Shown here: positions 8,302 to 15,987 of the stretch, piece after piece
Position numbering within the stretch: position 1 is the stretch's first letter
Layout of the letters: the number at the start of each line of letters is the position of its first letter
NCBI RefSeq assembly: GCF_001591825.1
Contig: NZ_BCVQ01000033.1
Location: 1-45,827, forward strand
Source of the DNA: Rossellomorea vietnamensis NBRC 101237
GTDB lineage: Bacteria > Bacillota > Bacilli > Bacillales > Bacillaceae_B
Direction of reading: 5' to 3'
DNA length: 45,827 nt
The notes under the pieces: generated by a model
What the model saw: only the letters and a program-made list of their open reading frames with translations
The model's database searches: none
What the model was told of the DNA's origin: nothing
Position numbers and translations under genes: made by a program

Positions 8302-9372
8302 ATGTCAAAAATTTTAGAAGTGAAAGATCTACACGTCTCCTTCAATACGCATGGAGGGGAAGTACAGGCTGTCCGTGGTGTAGATTTCCATTTAGATAAA
8401 GGTGAAACATTAGCGATTGTTGGGGAGTCGGGTTCAGGTAAGTCCGTAACGACGAAAGCCCTAATGAGATTAATTCCAAACCCGCCGGGGTTCATCAAAG
8501 ACGGGGAAATCCTGTTTGAAGGCAAAGATTTAGCCAAGCTTCCGGAAAAGGATATGCAAAAGATCCGCGGGAAGGATATCTCGATGATCTTCCAGGATCC
8601 AATGACGTCTCTGAATCCAACGATGACAATCGGGAAACAAATCATGGAACCACTGGTGAAGCACCAAAACATGAGCAAAAATGACGCGAAAAAACGCGCA
8701 ATTGAATTATTGAAGCTGGTTGGTCTTCCGAGCCCTGAAACCCGCTTTAAGCAATACCCGCATCAGTTCTCGGGTGGACAGCGTCAGCGTGTCGTCATCG
8801 CTATCGCTCTTGCATGTAATCCTAAAATCCTTATTGCCGATGAACCGACAACTGCATTGGACGTTACGATTCAGGCACAGATCCTTGAGCTGATGAAGGA
8901 TCTTCAAAATAAAATTGAAACGTCCATCATTTTCATCACCCATGATCTTGGCGTAGTTGCGAATGTGGCAGATCGTGTAGCGGTCATGTACGGTGGTCAA
9001 ATCGTAGAAACGGGAACCGTCGATGAAATATTCTACGACCCCCGTCACCCATACACGTGGGGGTTGATCGGTTCGATGCCGACAACCGACACAGAAGGGG
9101 AACAGGAGCTTGTTGCGATTCCTGGTACTCCTCCGGATCTATTGAATCCACCAAAAGGGGATGCCTTCGCTCTCCGAAGTGAATATGCTTTGAAAGTGGA
9201 TTTTGAACAAGAACCGCCATATTATCAGGTATCTGATACTCATATTGTGAAATCATGGTTGTTACATCCGAGTGCTCCGCAGGTTGAGCCACCAGAAGCA
9301 GTGAAAGTAAGACAACGACTAATGCCTTCTAATTATAGAGAGCCGGTACTTGTTGAGGGGGTTCGTTCATAA
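8302..9372 (+). CDS. oppD: Oligopeptide ABC transporter ATP-binding protein OppD
   Basis: One of the two ATPases that power peptide uptake at the cytoplasmic face. The 356-residue protein has Walker A GESGSGKS (residues 41-48), signature SGGQRQR (157-163) and Walker B ILIADEP (176-182), then the switch histidine in ITHDLGV. A C-terminal oligopeptide/dipeptide extension with GTPPDLLNPPKGDAFA follows. This extension usually carries a cysteine cluster that binds an iron-sulfur cluster in some homologues; here I see no Cys cluster, as in other Bacillus OppD. GGAAGGGAG precedes the ATG. Its stop overlaps the oppF start by one base. Confidence 0.95.
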   Translation: MSKILEVKDLHVSFNTHGGEVQAVRGVDFHLDKGETLAIVGESGSGKSVTTKALMRLIPNPPGFIKDGEILFEGKDLAKLPEKDMQKIRGKDISMIFQDPMTSLNPTMTIGKQIMEPLVKHQNMSKNDAKKRAIELLKLVGLPSPETRFKQYPHQFSGGQRQRVVIAIALACNPKILIADEPTTALDVTIQAQILELMKDLQNKIETSIIFITHDLGVVANVADRVAVMYGGQIVETGTVDEIFYDPRHPYTWGLIGSMPTTDTEGEQELVAIPGTPPDLLNPPKGDAFALRSEYALKVDFEQEPPYYQVSDTHIVKSWLLHPSAPQVEPPEAVKVRQRLMPSNYREPVLVEGVRS

Positions 9373-10307
9373 TGACAGAAAAATTACTAGAAATTAAGAA
9401 CTTAAAGCAATACTTCAACCCGGGAAAACCGAATATGGTTAAGGCAGTCGATGATATCAGCTTTGATATTTATAAAGGGGAAACTCTTGGACTTGTTGGA
9501 GAATCGGGTTGTGGGAAATCAACGACAGGCCGTACGATCATTCGTCTTTATGATGCGACGGACGGTCAGGTCCTCTTTAACGGTGAAGATGTTCATGGGA
9601 AGAAGTCTCGCTCTCAATTAAAGAAGTTCAACCGTAAAATGCAAATGATCTTCCAGGATCCTTATGCGAGTCTGAATCCCCGTATGAAGGTAGCCGATAT
9701 CATTGCTGAAGGTATTGATATTCATGGATTGGCTTCTTCCAAGGAAGAACGATTGAAGAAGGTTCATGAGCTACTTGAAACAGTCGGTCTGAACAAAGAG
9801 CATGCAGGCCGTTATCCGCATGAATTCTCAGGTGGACAACGTCAGCGTATCGGGATTGCCCGTGCACTGGCTGTGGATCCTGATTTCATCATTGCCGATG
9901 AGCCGATTTCAGCCCTTGACGTTTCGATTCAGGCTCAGGTCGTCAATCTGATGCAGGAACTTCAAAAGGAAAAAGGATTAACTTACTTATTCATTGCCCA
10001 TGACCTTTCCATGGTAAAGTATATCAGTGACCGGATTGGTGTTATGTATTATGGAAAGCTTGTTGAATTGACGACTAGTGACGCCCTGTACAAAAATCCG
10101 CTTCATCCATATACTCAATCGCTTCTATCTGCGATACCGTTACCGGATCCCGAGTATGAGCGCACCCGCAGAAGAAAAGAATATAACCCTTCTGTTCATA
10201 ACTATACAGAGGATGATAATCTTGAAATGCGTGAAGTGGTACCTGGCCATTTCGTTTACTGCTCAGAGAAAGAATTTGCGCAATATCAAGCATCGTATAA
10301 AAGCTAA
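9372..10307 (+). CDS. oppF: Oligopeptide ABC transporter ATP-binding protein OppF
   Basis: The partner ATPase of OppD. The 311-residue protein has Walker A GESGCGKS (residues 43-50), signature SGGQRQR (153-159), Walker B FIIADEP (172-178) and the switch histidine in IAHDLSM, with a C-terminal oligo/dipeptide-type extension ending in ALYKNPLHPYTQ and beyond. It overlaps oppD by one base, so oppBCDF are translationally tightly packed. A terminator ten bases downstream closes the operon. Confidence 0.95.
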   Translation: MTEKLLEIKNLKQYFNPGKPNMVKAVDDISFDIYKGETLGLVGESGCGKSTTGRTIIRLYDATDGQVLFNGEDVHGKKSRSQLKKFNRKMQMIFQDPYASLNPRMKVADIIAEGIDIHGLASSKEERLKKVHELLETVGLNKEHAGRYPHEFSGGQRQRIGIARALAVDPDFIIADEPISALDVSIQAQVVNLMQELQKEKGLTYLFIAHDLSMVKYISDRIGVMYYGKLVELTTSDALYKNPLHPYTQSLLSAIPLPDPEYERTRRRKEYNPSVHNYTEDDNLEMREVVPGHFVYCSEKEFAQYQASYKS

Positions 10308-10316
10308 GAAGATGAT

Positions 10317-10346
10317 AAAAGCTCCCTTCAATGAGGGGAGCTTTTT
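10317..10346 (+). terminator. opp operon terminator
   Basis: AAAAGCTCCC (10317-10326) pairs with GGGAGCTTTT starting at 10336 and runs into five T. Confidence 0.85.
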
Positions 10347-10527
10347 CCATTGATAACGTCTAAATCCTGATGTGATTCATACTATATATTGAAGAATATT
10401 CATTTCCTTGGAAATTTCGACAGACTAGGTGGATTAACCCTTTTCTTTCAAGTCATTTCCTTGTTAGAATAGTATAAGGAGTTACATAATTTACTAGATA
10501 GCATACTTAATAGAGGAGAGGTTCATT

Positions 10528-11721
10528 TTGAAATGGAGTAAGGTAGCGACATCTTTATGTGTAGCCACAATGTGTGTCTTGCCCTTCCAGTCAGCAAGTG
10601 CCGCTGAAGATGGTCCGGTGAAACATGAGAAGAGAACGTTTGCGATGAGCAAAAAGGAGATTACAAGCCCGGTGCCACGATTTGTATATGATTCAGGACT
10701 GAGCTTCGAGTATCCAGATGCGGTAAGAGGGGTATACGTTACAGCACATTCTGCTGGTGGAGCCCGTTTTGATACGCTTACAAAATTAATGGATACCACA
10801 GATCTTAATGCCATGGTCATTGATATTAAAGATGACGTAGGGAATGTGACATATGAACCGGAAGAGTCTTCCCCGTATGCCAAGGTGGGTCAGCCGTATA
10901 TCAAAGATCCTAAAGCGATGTTAAAGACCCTGGAAGAAAAGAAAATCTATCCGATCGCACGTATTGTAGTATTCAAGGATACGGTTCTTGCAAATCAGCG
11001 TCCTGACTTGTCATTTAAGGACGGGGACAAGGTTTGGTCAAATGGAGGAGGGGATTCCTTCGTCAACCCTTTCCTCAAAGAAGTATGGGATTATAATGTA
11101 GGCATCGCCATTGAAGCAGCAAAAATGGGCTTTCAGGAAATCCAGTTCGATTACGTCCGATTCCCAGAAGGATTCGAGAAGCGTGATGATGAACTCATCT
11201 ATAACGGAGGGGAATATGCCAAGGAAGATAGTGATAATGTACAGAAACGTGTACATGCCGTCACTGATTTTGTGGAATATGCCCATAAGAAGCTGGAACC
11301 ATATGGCGTGAAAGTGTCCGTTGACATTTTCGGTTATACGGCAACCCTTCCAGAGGCACCCGGTATCGGGCAGAATTTCTCAAAGATATCTGAAAATGTG
11401 GATGTCATTTCATCCATGATCTATCCTAGTCATTGGACACCTTACTTCGGAATTGCCAAACCGGATCTACAGCCGTACGAACTGGTAACAGAATACACGA
11501 AGGTGGAGAAAGCGAAAATAGCCAAACTGAAAAATAAGCCGGTCTCAAGACCGTGGCTTCAGGATTTCACCGCTTCCTGGCTTGGCAGCGGAAACTACAA
11601 ACCTTATGGAAAAGCAGAAGTAGAGGCACAGATCAAGGCGTTGAATGATCAAGGAATCAATGAATTCCTTCTGTGGGATGCAGGTAATTCCTATACGGAA
11701 GGCGTCGACTATACTCCTTAA
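10528..11721 (+). CDS. Secreted putative glycoside hydrolase, DUF4015 family
   Basis: The 397-residue protein begins with a signal peptide (KWSKVATSLCVATMCVLPF, probable cleavage after SASA near residue 26). It then shows a TIM-barrel-like domain: GVYVTAHSAGG near residue 68, VIDIKDDVGNV near 95, QFDYVRFPEG at about 205-214, and IYPSHW near 300. This pattern fits the DUF4015 (GH13-like) putative glycosyl hydrolases; acidic residues in FDYVRFPE are candidate catalytic groups. Substrate is unknown; a cell-wall or extracellular polysaccharide is inference. The TTG start at 10528 follows GAGGAGAGG. It is a single gene between opp and yjbC. Confidence 0.8.
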   Translation: MKWSKVATSLCVATMCVLPFQSASAAEDGPVKHEKRTFAMSKKEITSPVPRFVYDSGLSFEYPDAVRGVYVTAHSAGGARFDTLTKLMDTTDLNAMVIDIKDDVGNVTYEPEESSPYAKVGQPYIKDPKAMLKTLEEKKIYPIARIVVFKDTVLANQRPDLSFKDGDKVWSNGGGDSFVNPFLKEVWDYNVGIAIEAAKMGFQEIQFDYVRFPEGFEKRDDELIYNGGEYAKEDSDNVQKRVHAVTDFVEYAHKKLEPYGVKVSVDIFGYTATLPEAPGIGQNFSKISENVDVISSMIYPSHWTPYFGIAKPDLQPYELVTEYTKVEKAKIAKLKNKPVSRPWLQDFTASWLGSGNYKPYGKAEVEAQIKALNDQGINEFLLWDAGNSYTEGVDYTP

Positions 11722-11727
11722 TAGAAG

Positions 11728-11764
11728 AGACTGACCTCTGGAACGTGCAGGTCAGTCTTTTTTT
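11728..11764 (+). terminator. Terminator of the DUF4015 gene
   Basis: A perfect 10-bp stem, AGACTGACCT (11728-11737) with AGGTCAGTCT (11749-11758), is followed by a run of T. The 250 bases between this and yjbC hold no gene that I can see. Confidence 0.9.
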
Positions 11765-12014
11765 AAAGGAGAAACCGGGACCGAAGCATTGCTTCTCATT
11801 TGAAAAAGCGTTGAAATATTGTTATCATTAAAGTATTGGTAAGATTAACCGCTTTCAACCACATCTTCCTCTTCATGGGCAGTACAGCCTGTGATTCCGT
11901 ACGATTATCCCACGGATAAGACTAACATCTAACATAAACCTATTTTTTTCTGAGAATGATAATGGTATCCCGTTAGTCAATGTCACTCAAAAATTCAAAC
12001 GAAGGAGTAGATCC

Positions 12015-12587
12015 ATGCACTGGTATGAAAAATTAAATCAATATTTCCCTGTAGAGGAAATGAAATCAAAAGAACATCTTGAATCACTGTTAAAAGAAAG
12101 AAGCGACATCTATCACAAAGATGAAGGGCCGCACCATGTCCTTATGTACGCCGAACTTGAAGACTTTATCTTCATCGATTATCTCTTCGTCTCAAAGGAT
12201 GCCCGTGGACAAGGCCTGGGCCATAAATTACTCGATAAGTTGAAAGAAAAGAAGAAAGCCATCATTTTGGAAGTCGAACCAGTGGACTATGATGACACTG
12301 ACACTGAGAAGCGCTTGAAATTCTACAAACGTGAAGGATTCGAACACGCCGTCAGTATTGGGTATGCCCGCCGTTCACTTGCTACAAACGAAATAAATGA
12401 AATGGAAATCCTATACTGGGCCCCTCAACATGAGTCCGAAGATCTGATCTTTAATTCCATGAAAAAAACATATGAGCTCATCCATACGTATAATGACCAC
12501 AAATTTTACGGTGCATCTTATCAACCCGTTGACGAAGTGTTAAAGAAGGACGAAGAGCGTGATGGGGACGTATTAAAAGATCTTTAA
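12015..12587 (+). CDS. yjbC: YjbC, GNAT family acetyltransferase-like protein
   Basis: The 190-residue cytoplasmic protein has a GNAT fold with the acetyl-CoA-binding motif A as RGQGLG (residues 64-69). The second half is unusual and highly charged. Its substrate is unknown. It sits directly upstream of spx on the same strand as in B. subtilis, where yjbC and spx form a stress-responsive unit. Here, however, a strong terminator separates them, so spx may rely mainly on its own promoter. GAAGGAG precedes the ATG by about six bases. Confidence 0.85.
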   Translation: MHWYEKLNQYFPVEEMKSKEHLESLLKERSDIYHKDEGPHHVLMYAELEDFIFIDYLFVSKDARGQGLGHKLLDKLKEKKKAIILEVEPVDYDDTDTEKRLKFYKREGFEHAVSIGYARRSLATNEINEMEILYWAPQHESEDLIFNSMKKTYELIHTYNDHKFYGASYQPVDEVLKKDEERDGDVLKDL

Positions 12588-12594
12588 ACGAAAG

Positions 12595-12626
12595 AAAACC
12601 TTATTGCCTATTCGCAATAAGGTTTT
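12595..12626 (+). terminator. yjbC terminator upstream of spx
   Basis: A perfect 13-bp stem, AAAACCTTATTGC (12595-12607) with GCAATAAGGTTTT (12614-12626), insulates spx from yjbC. Only four terminal T follow. Confidence 0.8.
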
Positions 12627-12736
12627 CTAAATGAAAAAATGGAAATATACAATATCATGTTTAAGCTAAGAGTGTACCGGGTAAACCCATAATAGAAACA
12701 GAATATATAGCTTTGTTAAACCTCTGTACAGGAAAT

Positions 12737-12786
12737 TTGACAAATTAGTTAAAACTATATTCATGGGACTGTAATTCATGTATAAT
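12737..12786 (+). promoter_or_regulatory. spx promoter region
   Basis: TTGACA (12737-12742) and a consensus TATAAT (12781-12786) are both present but too far apart for a single promoter. TATAAT has a weak -35 (TATTCA, 12758-12763) at 17 bases, while TTGACA could use TATTCA as its -10 at 15 bases. Two overlapping promoters, as is usual for spx, are possible; the exact assignment is uncertain. Confidence 0.4.
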
Positions 12787-12802
12787 ACATAATAGAGATT
12801 TC

Positions 12803-12839
12803 TTATTTAAACTAATTTTAATTAACGTCGTTTAAATAA
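12803..12839 (+). repeat. Perfect 10-bp inverted repeat in the spx leader
   Basis: TTATTTAAAC (12803-12812) and GTTTAAATAA (12830-12839) are exact inverted copies around 17 bases, between the likely promoter and the ribosome site. It could be an RNA stem or an operator dyad. Confidence 0.5.
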
Positions 12840-12877
12840 TATACTCTATATTATAAAAATTCCTAAAGGGAGTGTGA

Positions 12878-12910
12878 ATGATTCGTGGTTACATTATTCA
12901 CTTCACCTAG
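12878..12910 (+). other. 10-codon mini-ORF overlapping the spx start
   Basis: ATG at 12878 lies five bases after AAAGGGAG (12865-12872) and opens a frame, [10 protein letters not shown], that stops at TAG 12908-12910, inside spx in a different frame. The spx GTG start at 12885 uses the same ribosome site at a wider spacing of 12. Translation of this frame is hypothetical. Confidence 0.35.
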
Positions 12911-13280
12911 TTGTACATCTTGTCGCAAGGCAAAAGCTTGGTTAGAAGAGCATGAGATTCCTTATACCGAACGCAACGTTTTTTCTGAACCATTAAGCAT
13001 TGATGAAATCAAAGAAATCCTTCGCATGACTGAGGATGGAACAGATGAAATCATTTCAACCCGTTCTAAAACATTCCAGAAGCTTAATGTTGACCTGGAA
13101 ACTTTACCACTTCAAGAACTGTTCGAATTGATTCAAAAAAATCCCGGACTGCTGAGACGACCGATCATCCTTGATGAAAAGCGCCTTCAGGTTGGATACA
13201 ACGAAGATGAGATCAGACGTTTCCTACCAAGAAAGGTTCGGACATTCCAGCTTCTTGAAGCTCAAAGAATGGTAAACTAA
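12885..13280 (+). CDS. spx: Transcriptional regulator Spx
   Basis: Spx binds the C-terminal domain of the RNA polymerase alpha subunit and reprograms transcription under thiol-oxidative stress. It has the ArsC-like fold. The 131-residue length matches the family. The redox switch CTSC is at residues 10-13, Gly52 (contact with alpha) and Arg92 are present, and [20 protein letters not shown] is the conserved core. The GTG start at 12885 is preceded by AAAGGGAG at a 12-base spacing, which is wide. The gene is alone on its transcript and followed by a terminator. Its degradation by ClpXP requires the adaptor YjbH, encoded 7 kb downstream here. Confidence 0.97.
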   Translation: MVTLFTSPSCTSCRKAKAWLEEHEIPYTERNVFSEPLSIDEIKEILRMTEDGTDEIISTRSKTFQKLNVDLETLPLQELFELIQKNPGLLRRPIILDEKRLQVGYNEDEIRRFLPRKVRTFQLLEAQRMVN

Positions 13281-13319
13281 AGTACTCTTTTCCAAGTAGG
13301 GGAATATATAAGTAAAAGG

Positions 13320-13369
13320 GGCTGACCCTTTAAGGAACGTTGCGTCTCCTTTCGGGTCAGTCTCTTTAT
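13320..13369 (+). terminator. spx terminator
   Basis: GGCTGACCC (13320-13328) pairs with GGGTCAGTC (13354-13362); the inner TAAGGA and TCCTTT add pairs, and a T-rich tail follows. The 245 bases from here to mecA hold no gene. Confidence 0.75.
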
Positions 13370-13392
13370 TTTAGAATAAGTTTTATCACTTG

Positions 13393-13407
13393 AATTTTCT
13401 GCAAATA
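13393..13407 (+). promoter_or_regulatory. CodY-like box in the mecA upstream region
   Basis: AATTTTCTGCAAATA matches the CodY consensus AATTTTCWGAAAATT at 13 of 15 positions, about 220 bases before mecA. I could not identify a convincing mecA promoter to judge its position, so a functional role is uncertain. Confidence 0.3.
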
Positions 13408-13575
13408 TCCGCTAAAATGTCAAAAACGCCTAGAGGGATTTGTGAGAAAAAAATGGGTGTTAGTTTAATTCCATTTTCTGAGGTTTTATCATAAAATAGA
13501 AGTACAAGGTACAAACTAATCTAAATGTATCTTCAATCTTCACCAGCAATAGAGCGTTTTGCTCAGAGGGTGTAG

Positions 13576-13604
13576 TCCCTTCACTAACATCATGCAAGAA
13601 GGGA
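13576..13604 (+). promoter_or_regulatory. Leader stem overlapping the mecA ribosome binding site
   Basis: TCCCTTC (13576-13582) and GAAGGGA (13598-13604) form a perfect 7-bp stem whose right arm overlaps the ribosome site GGGAGAGGTG (13601-13610). Folding would partly hide the site, and mecA also has a weak TTG start. Confidence 0.4.
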
Positions 13605-13614
13605 GAGGTGTTAA

Positions 13615-14286
13615 TTGGAAATCGAACGCATAAACGAAAATACAGTCAAGTTCTATATTTCTTATGGGGATATCGAAGATCGCGGATTTGACCGTGAAGA
13701 AATCTGGTATAACCGAGAACGGAGTGAAGAACTCTTCTGGGAAATGATGGATGAAGTTCATCAAGAAGAAGATTTCGGAATTGAAGGACCGCTTTGGATT
13801 CAGGTTCAGGCGTTAGATAAAGGGCTTGAAGTCCTTGTTACAAGAGCTCAGGTTTCTAAGGATGGCCAGCGATTCGAGCTTCCTATTCCAGAGGATAAGC
13901 TCAAGGAACTTCCTGTCGATGAGCGTATAGAGGAACTATTGGATCAGCATTTCCAAATCAAGCAGGATCAGGATGGGGAAGCTGAAGTTGTTTTGGACTT
14001 CACGTTGAAATTCAATGATTTCGAAGATGCGATTTCTCTATCCCATCGGTTGAAAGACATGCCTATGGAACATTTAGAAACAAAGCTGCTTGCATTCGAA
14101 GATAAATATTTTATTTATGTTAAATTTTCTGAAGAACACTTTTCAGAAGAAGATATCGATAATACGTTAAGTATTCTGCTTGAATATGCCGATGAATCAC
14201 GAATGACCGTTCATCGCCTTGAAGAGTATGGCAAAGTGGTCATCCATGACCATGTCTTTGAGACGTTAAGTGAACACTTTTCGTAA
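13615..14286 (+). CDS. mecA: Adapter protein MecA
   Basis: MecA recruits substrates such as ComK to the ClpC/ClpP protease and activates ClpC. In B. subtilis it also inhibits Spx-dependent activation. The 223-residue protein has the conserved N-terminal substrate-binding domain (MEIERINENTVKFYISYGDI-like, about residues 1-85), a variable acidic linker, and a C-terminal ClpC-binding domain (about 120-218) with SILLEYADESRMTVHRLEEY. Start is TTG at 13615, with GGGAGAGGTG upstream. In B. subtilis yjbE separates spx and mecA; it is absent here. Confidence 0.96.
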   Translation: MEIERINENTVKFYISYGDIEDRGFDREEIWYNRERSEELFWEMMDEVHQEEDFGIEGPLWIQVQALDKGLEVLVTRAQVSKDGQRFELPIPEDKLKELPVDERIEELLDQHFQIKQDQDGEAEVVLDFTLKFNDFEDAISLSHRLKDMPMEHLETKLLAFEDKYFIYVKFSEEHFSEEDIDNTLSILLEYADESRMTVHRLEEYGKVVIHDHVFETLSEHFS

Positions 14287-14291
14287 GGATC

Positions 14292-14324
14292 AATACCGGT
14301 TTCATATAGAAATCGGTATTTTTT
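14292..14324 (+). terminator. mecA terminator
   Basis: AATACCGGTTTC (14292-14303) pairs with GAAATCGGTATT (14309-14320) with one G-U, and the right arm continues into six T. Confidence 0.85.
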
Positions 14325-14391
14325 ATATCCACTCTCTGTATAAGGGTTTTCAATTTTTGAAACATTAAGCCGGTGGAAGGTGTTACTACAT

Positions 14392-15897
14392 ATGAAGAAT
14401 ACGGTAAGGGTCCTCTTATTTTGTGCTGTCCTTGTATTAAGTTATATTTTTTATTTTGATCAGTATCTTTCAGGAATGATGAAGTATTTTAGTATTGTCT
14501 TTACATTCTCTGTCGTTGTCATTGGGTTTCTTATTTTCTTTGAAAATCGTCATCCTGCCCAAACCTTGACATGGCTCGTGGTTTTGGGGGCATTCCCGTT
14601 TTTAGGCTTCATTTTTTACTTATTATTTGGACGGAATTACAGAAAAGAGAAAATGTATAAAAAGAAGTACATTTTGGATCAGGAAACCTATAATAAATTC
14701 GAGCCCGGTCCAAAAGAAATAAACGCAGATATGTTTGGCTTATTTCAAGAAAAGCATTTTCAGTTAGCTCAAAGAATCGGGAATAGTGCTATATCCTTTT
14801 CCACCGAAACAAAACTGTTGACCAATGGTAACGAAACGTTCGGTGAAATTCTGACGTGGTTAAAGACCGCAAAGCATCATATCCATATGGAATATTATAT
14901 TGTGCGTCATGACGAAATCGGTAACCAGATTAAGGATATCCTTATTGAACGGGCCAATGATGGAGTCAAAATACGCTTCCTTTACGATGCTGTCGGTGCC
15001 TGGCAACTATCAAAGGATTATATAAATGATTTAAAAAATGCAGGTGTAGAAGTTGTTGCGTTCGGACCTGTTAAGATTCCGGTGCTGAATAATAAATTTA
15101 ACTTTCGGAATCACCGTAAAATCATTGTCATCGATGGGAGTATCGGATTTGTGGGAGGACTCAATATTGGGGATGAATATTTAGGTAAGAATCCACACTT
15201 CGGTTTCTGGAGGGACACTCACCTGTTTGTAAGGGGAGAAGCTGTTCGGACCCTGCAGTTGATTTTTCTGCAGGATTGGTATTATATGACGAACGATGAT
15301 TTTCTGACACCCGGATATTTAAGTCCTGATCCACTTGAAAATGCGAACGACGGCGGCGTTCAGATGATTGCGGGGGGACCCGATAATGAATTAAGCGTCC
15401 TGAAGAATATATTCTTCTCGATGATCACCTCTGCGAAAAAGAGTGTGTGGGTGGCATCCCCTTATTTCGTTCCGGATGAAGATATTTTCTCAGCTTTGAA
15501 GATTGCCGCTTTAAGTGGTGTGGATGTGAGACTTCTGGTTCCTCATAAACCGGATAAACGGATTGTATTCCATGCCTCCCGCTCTTATTTCCCAGATCTT
15601 CTGGAAGCCGGGGCCCGAATATTTGAGTATCAAAAAGGGTTCATGCATAGTAAAATCGTGATTGTAGATGAAGAAATGGCTTCAATCGGAACATCGAATA
15701 TGGATATGAGAAGTTTTCACTTGAATTTTGAAGTGAATGCGTTTTTGTATAAAACAGAAAGCACTTCCTCTATTGTAAAAGAATATTTACATGACCTGGA
15801 GGAATCGGAAGAATTGCAGCTGGAAGAATTTCAGAAGCGGCATCTGGGATACAGGGTCTTAGAATCCACTTCCCGCCTGATGTCTCCCTTGTTATAG
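14392..15897 (+). CDS. cls: Cardiolipin synthase
   Basis: Makes cardiolipin from two phosphatidylglycerol molecules at the membrane. The 501-residue protein has two N-terminal membrane helices (about residues 3-20 and 30-50, then a further hydrophobic stretch with PFLGFIFYLLFG). Two phospholipase-D HKD motifs follow: HRKIIVIDGSIGFVGG at residue 241 onward and HSKIVIVDEEMASIGT at residue 419 onward. ATG at 14392 is used because GGAAGG lies upstream; an in-frame GTG at 14380 lacks a site. It is monocistronic with its own terminator. Bacillaceae carry several cls paralogues and this could be any of them. Confidence 0.93.
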   Translation: MKNTVRVLLFCAVLVLSYIFYFDQYLSGMMKYFSIVFTFSVVVIGFLIFFENRHPAQTLTWLVVLGAFPFLGFIFYLLFGRNYRKEKMYKKKYILDQETYNKFEPGPKEINADMFGLFQEKHFQLAQRIGNSAISFSTETKLLTNGNETFGEILTWLKTAKHHIHMEYYIVRHDEIGNQIKDILIERANDGVKIRFLYDAVGAWQLSKDYINDLKNAGVEVVAFGPVKIPVLNNKFNFRNHRKIIVIDGSIGFVGGLNIGDEYLGKNPHFGFWRDTHLFVRGEAVRTLQLIFLQDWYYMTNDDFLTPGYLSPDPLENANDGGVQMIAGGPDNELSVLKNIFFSMITSAKKSVWVASPYFVPDEDIFSALKIAALSGVDVRLLVPHKPDKRIVFHASRSYFPDLLEAGARIFEYQKGFMHSKIVIVDEEMASIGTSNMDMRSFHLNFEVNAFLYKTESTSSIVKEYLHDLEESEELQLEEFQKRHLGYRVLESTSRLMSPLL

Positions 15898-15902
15898 TGT
15901 GA

Positions 15903-15932
15903 AGCCCTCAAGCATTTTTTGCTTGAGGGCTT
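15903..15932 (+). terminator. cls terminator
   Basis: AGCCCTCAAGC (15903-15913) pairs with GCTTGAGGGCT (15921-15931) around seven bases. It ends in a short T tract. Confidence 0.85.
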
Positions 15933-15987
15933 TGTTTATGGAGGATTTTTACTATTTATGTCGAATGGTAACAAAAGGAGGTGTTCT

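Noticed and set aside
10075..10353. Opposing 91-codon frames at the end of oppF
   Set aside because: Both are shadows of oppF and its terminator hairpin, without ribosome sites.
11945..11975. Fur-box-like TGAGAATGATAATGG upstream of yjbC
   Set aside because: Only the left half matches the 7-1-7 pattern; the right half has 4 of 7 matches, which is common in AT-rich sequence.
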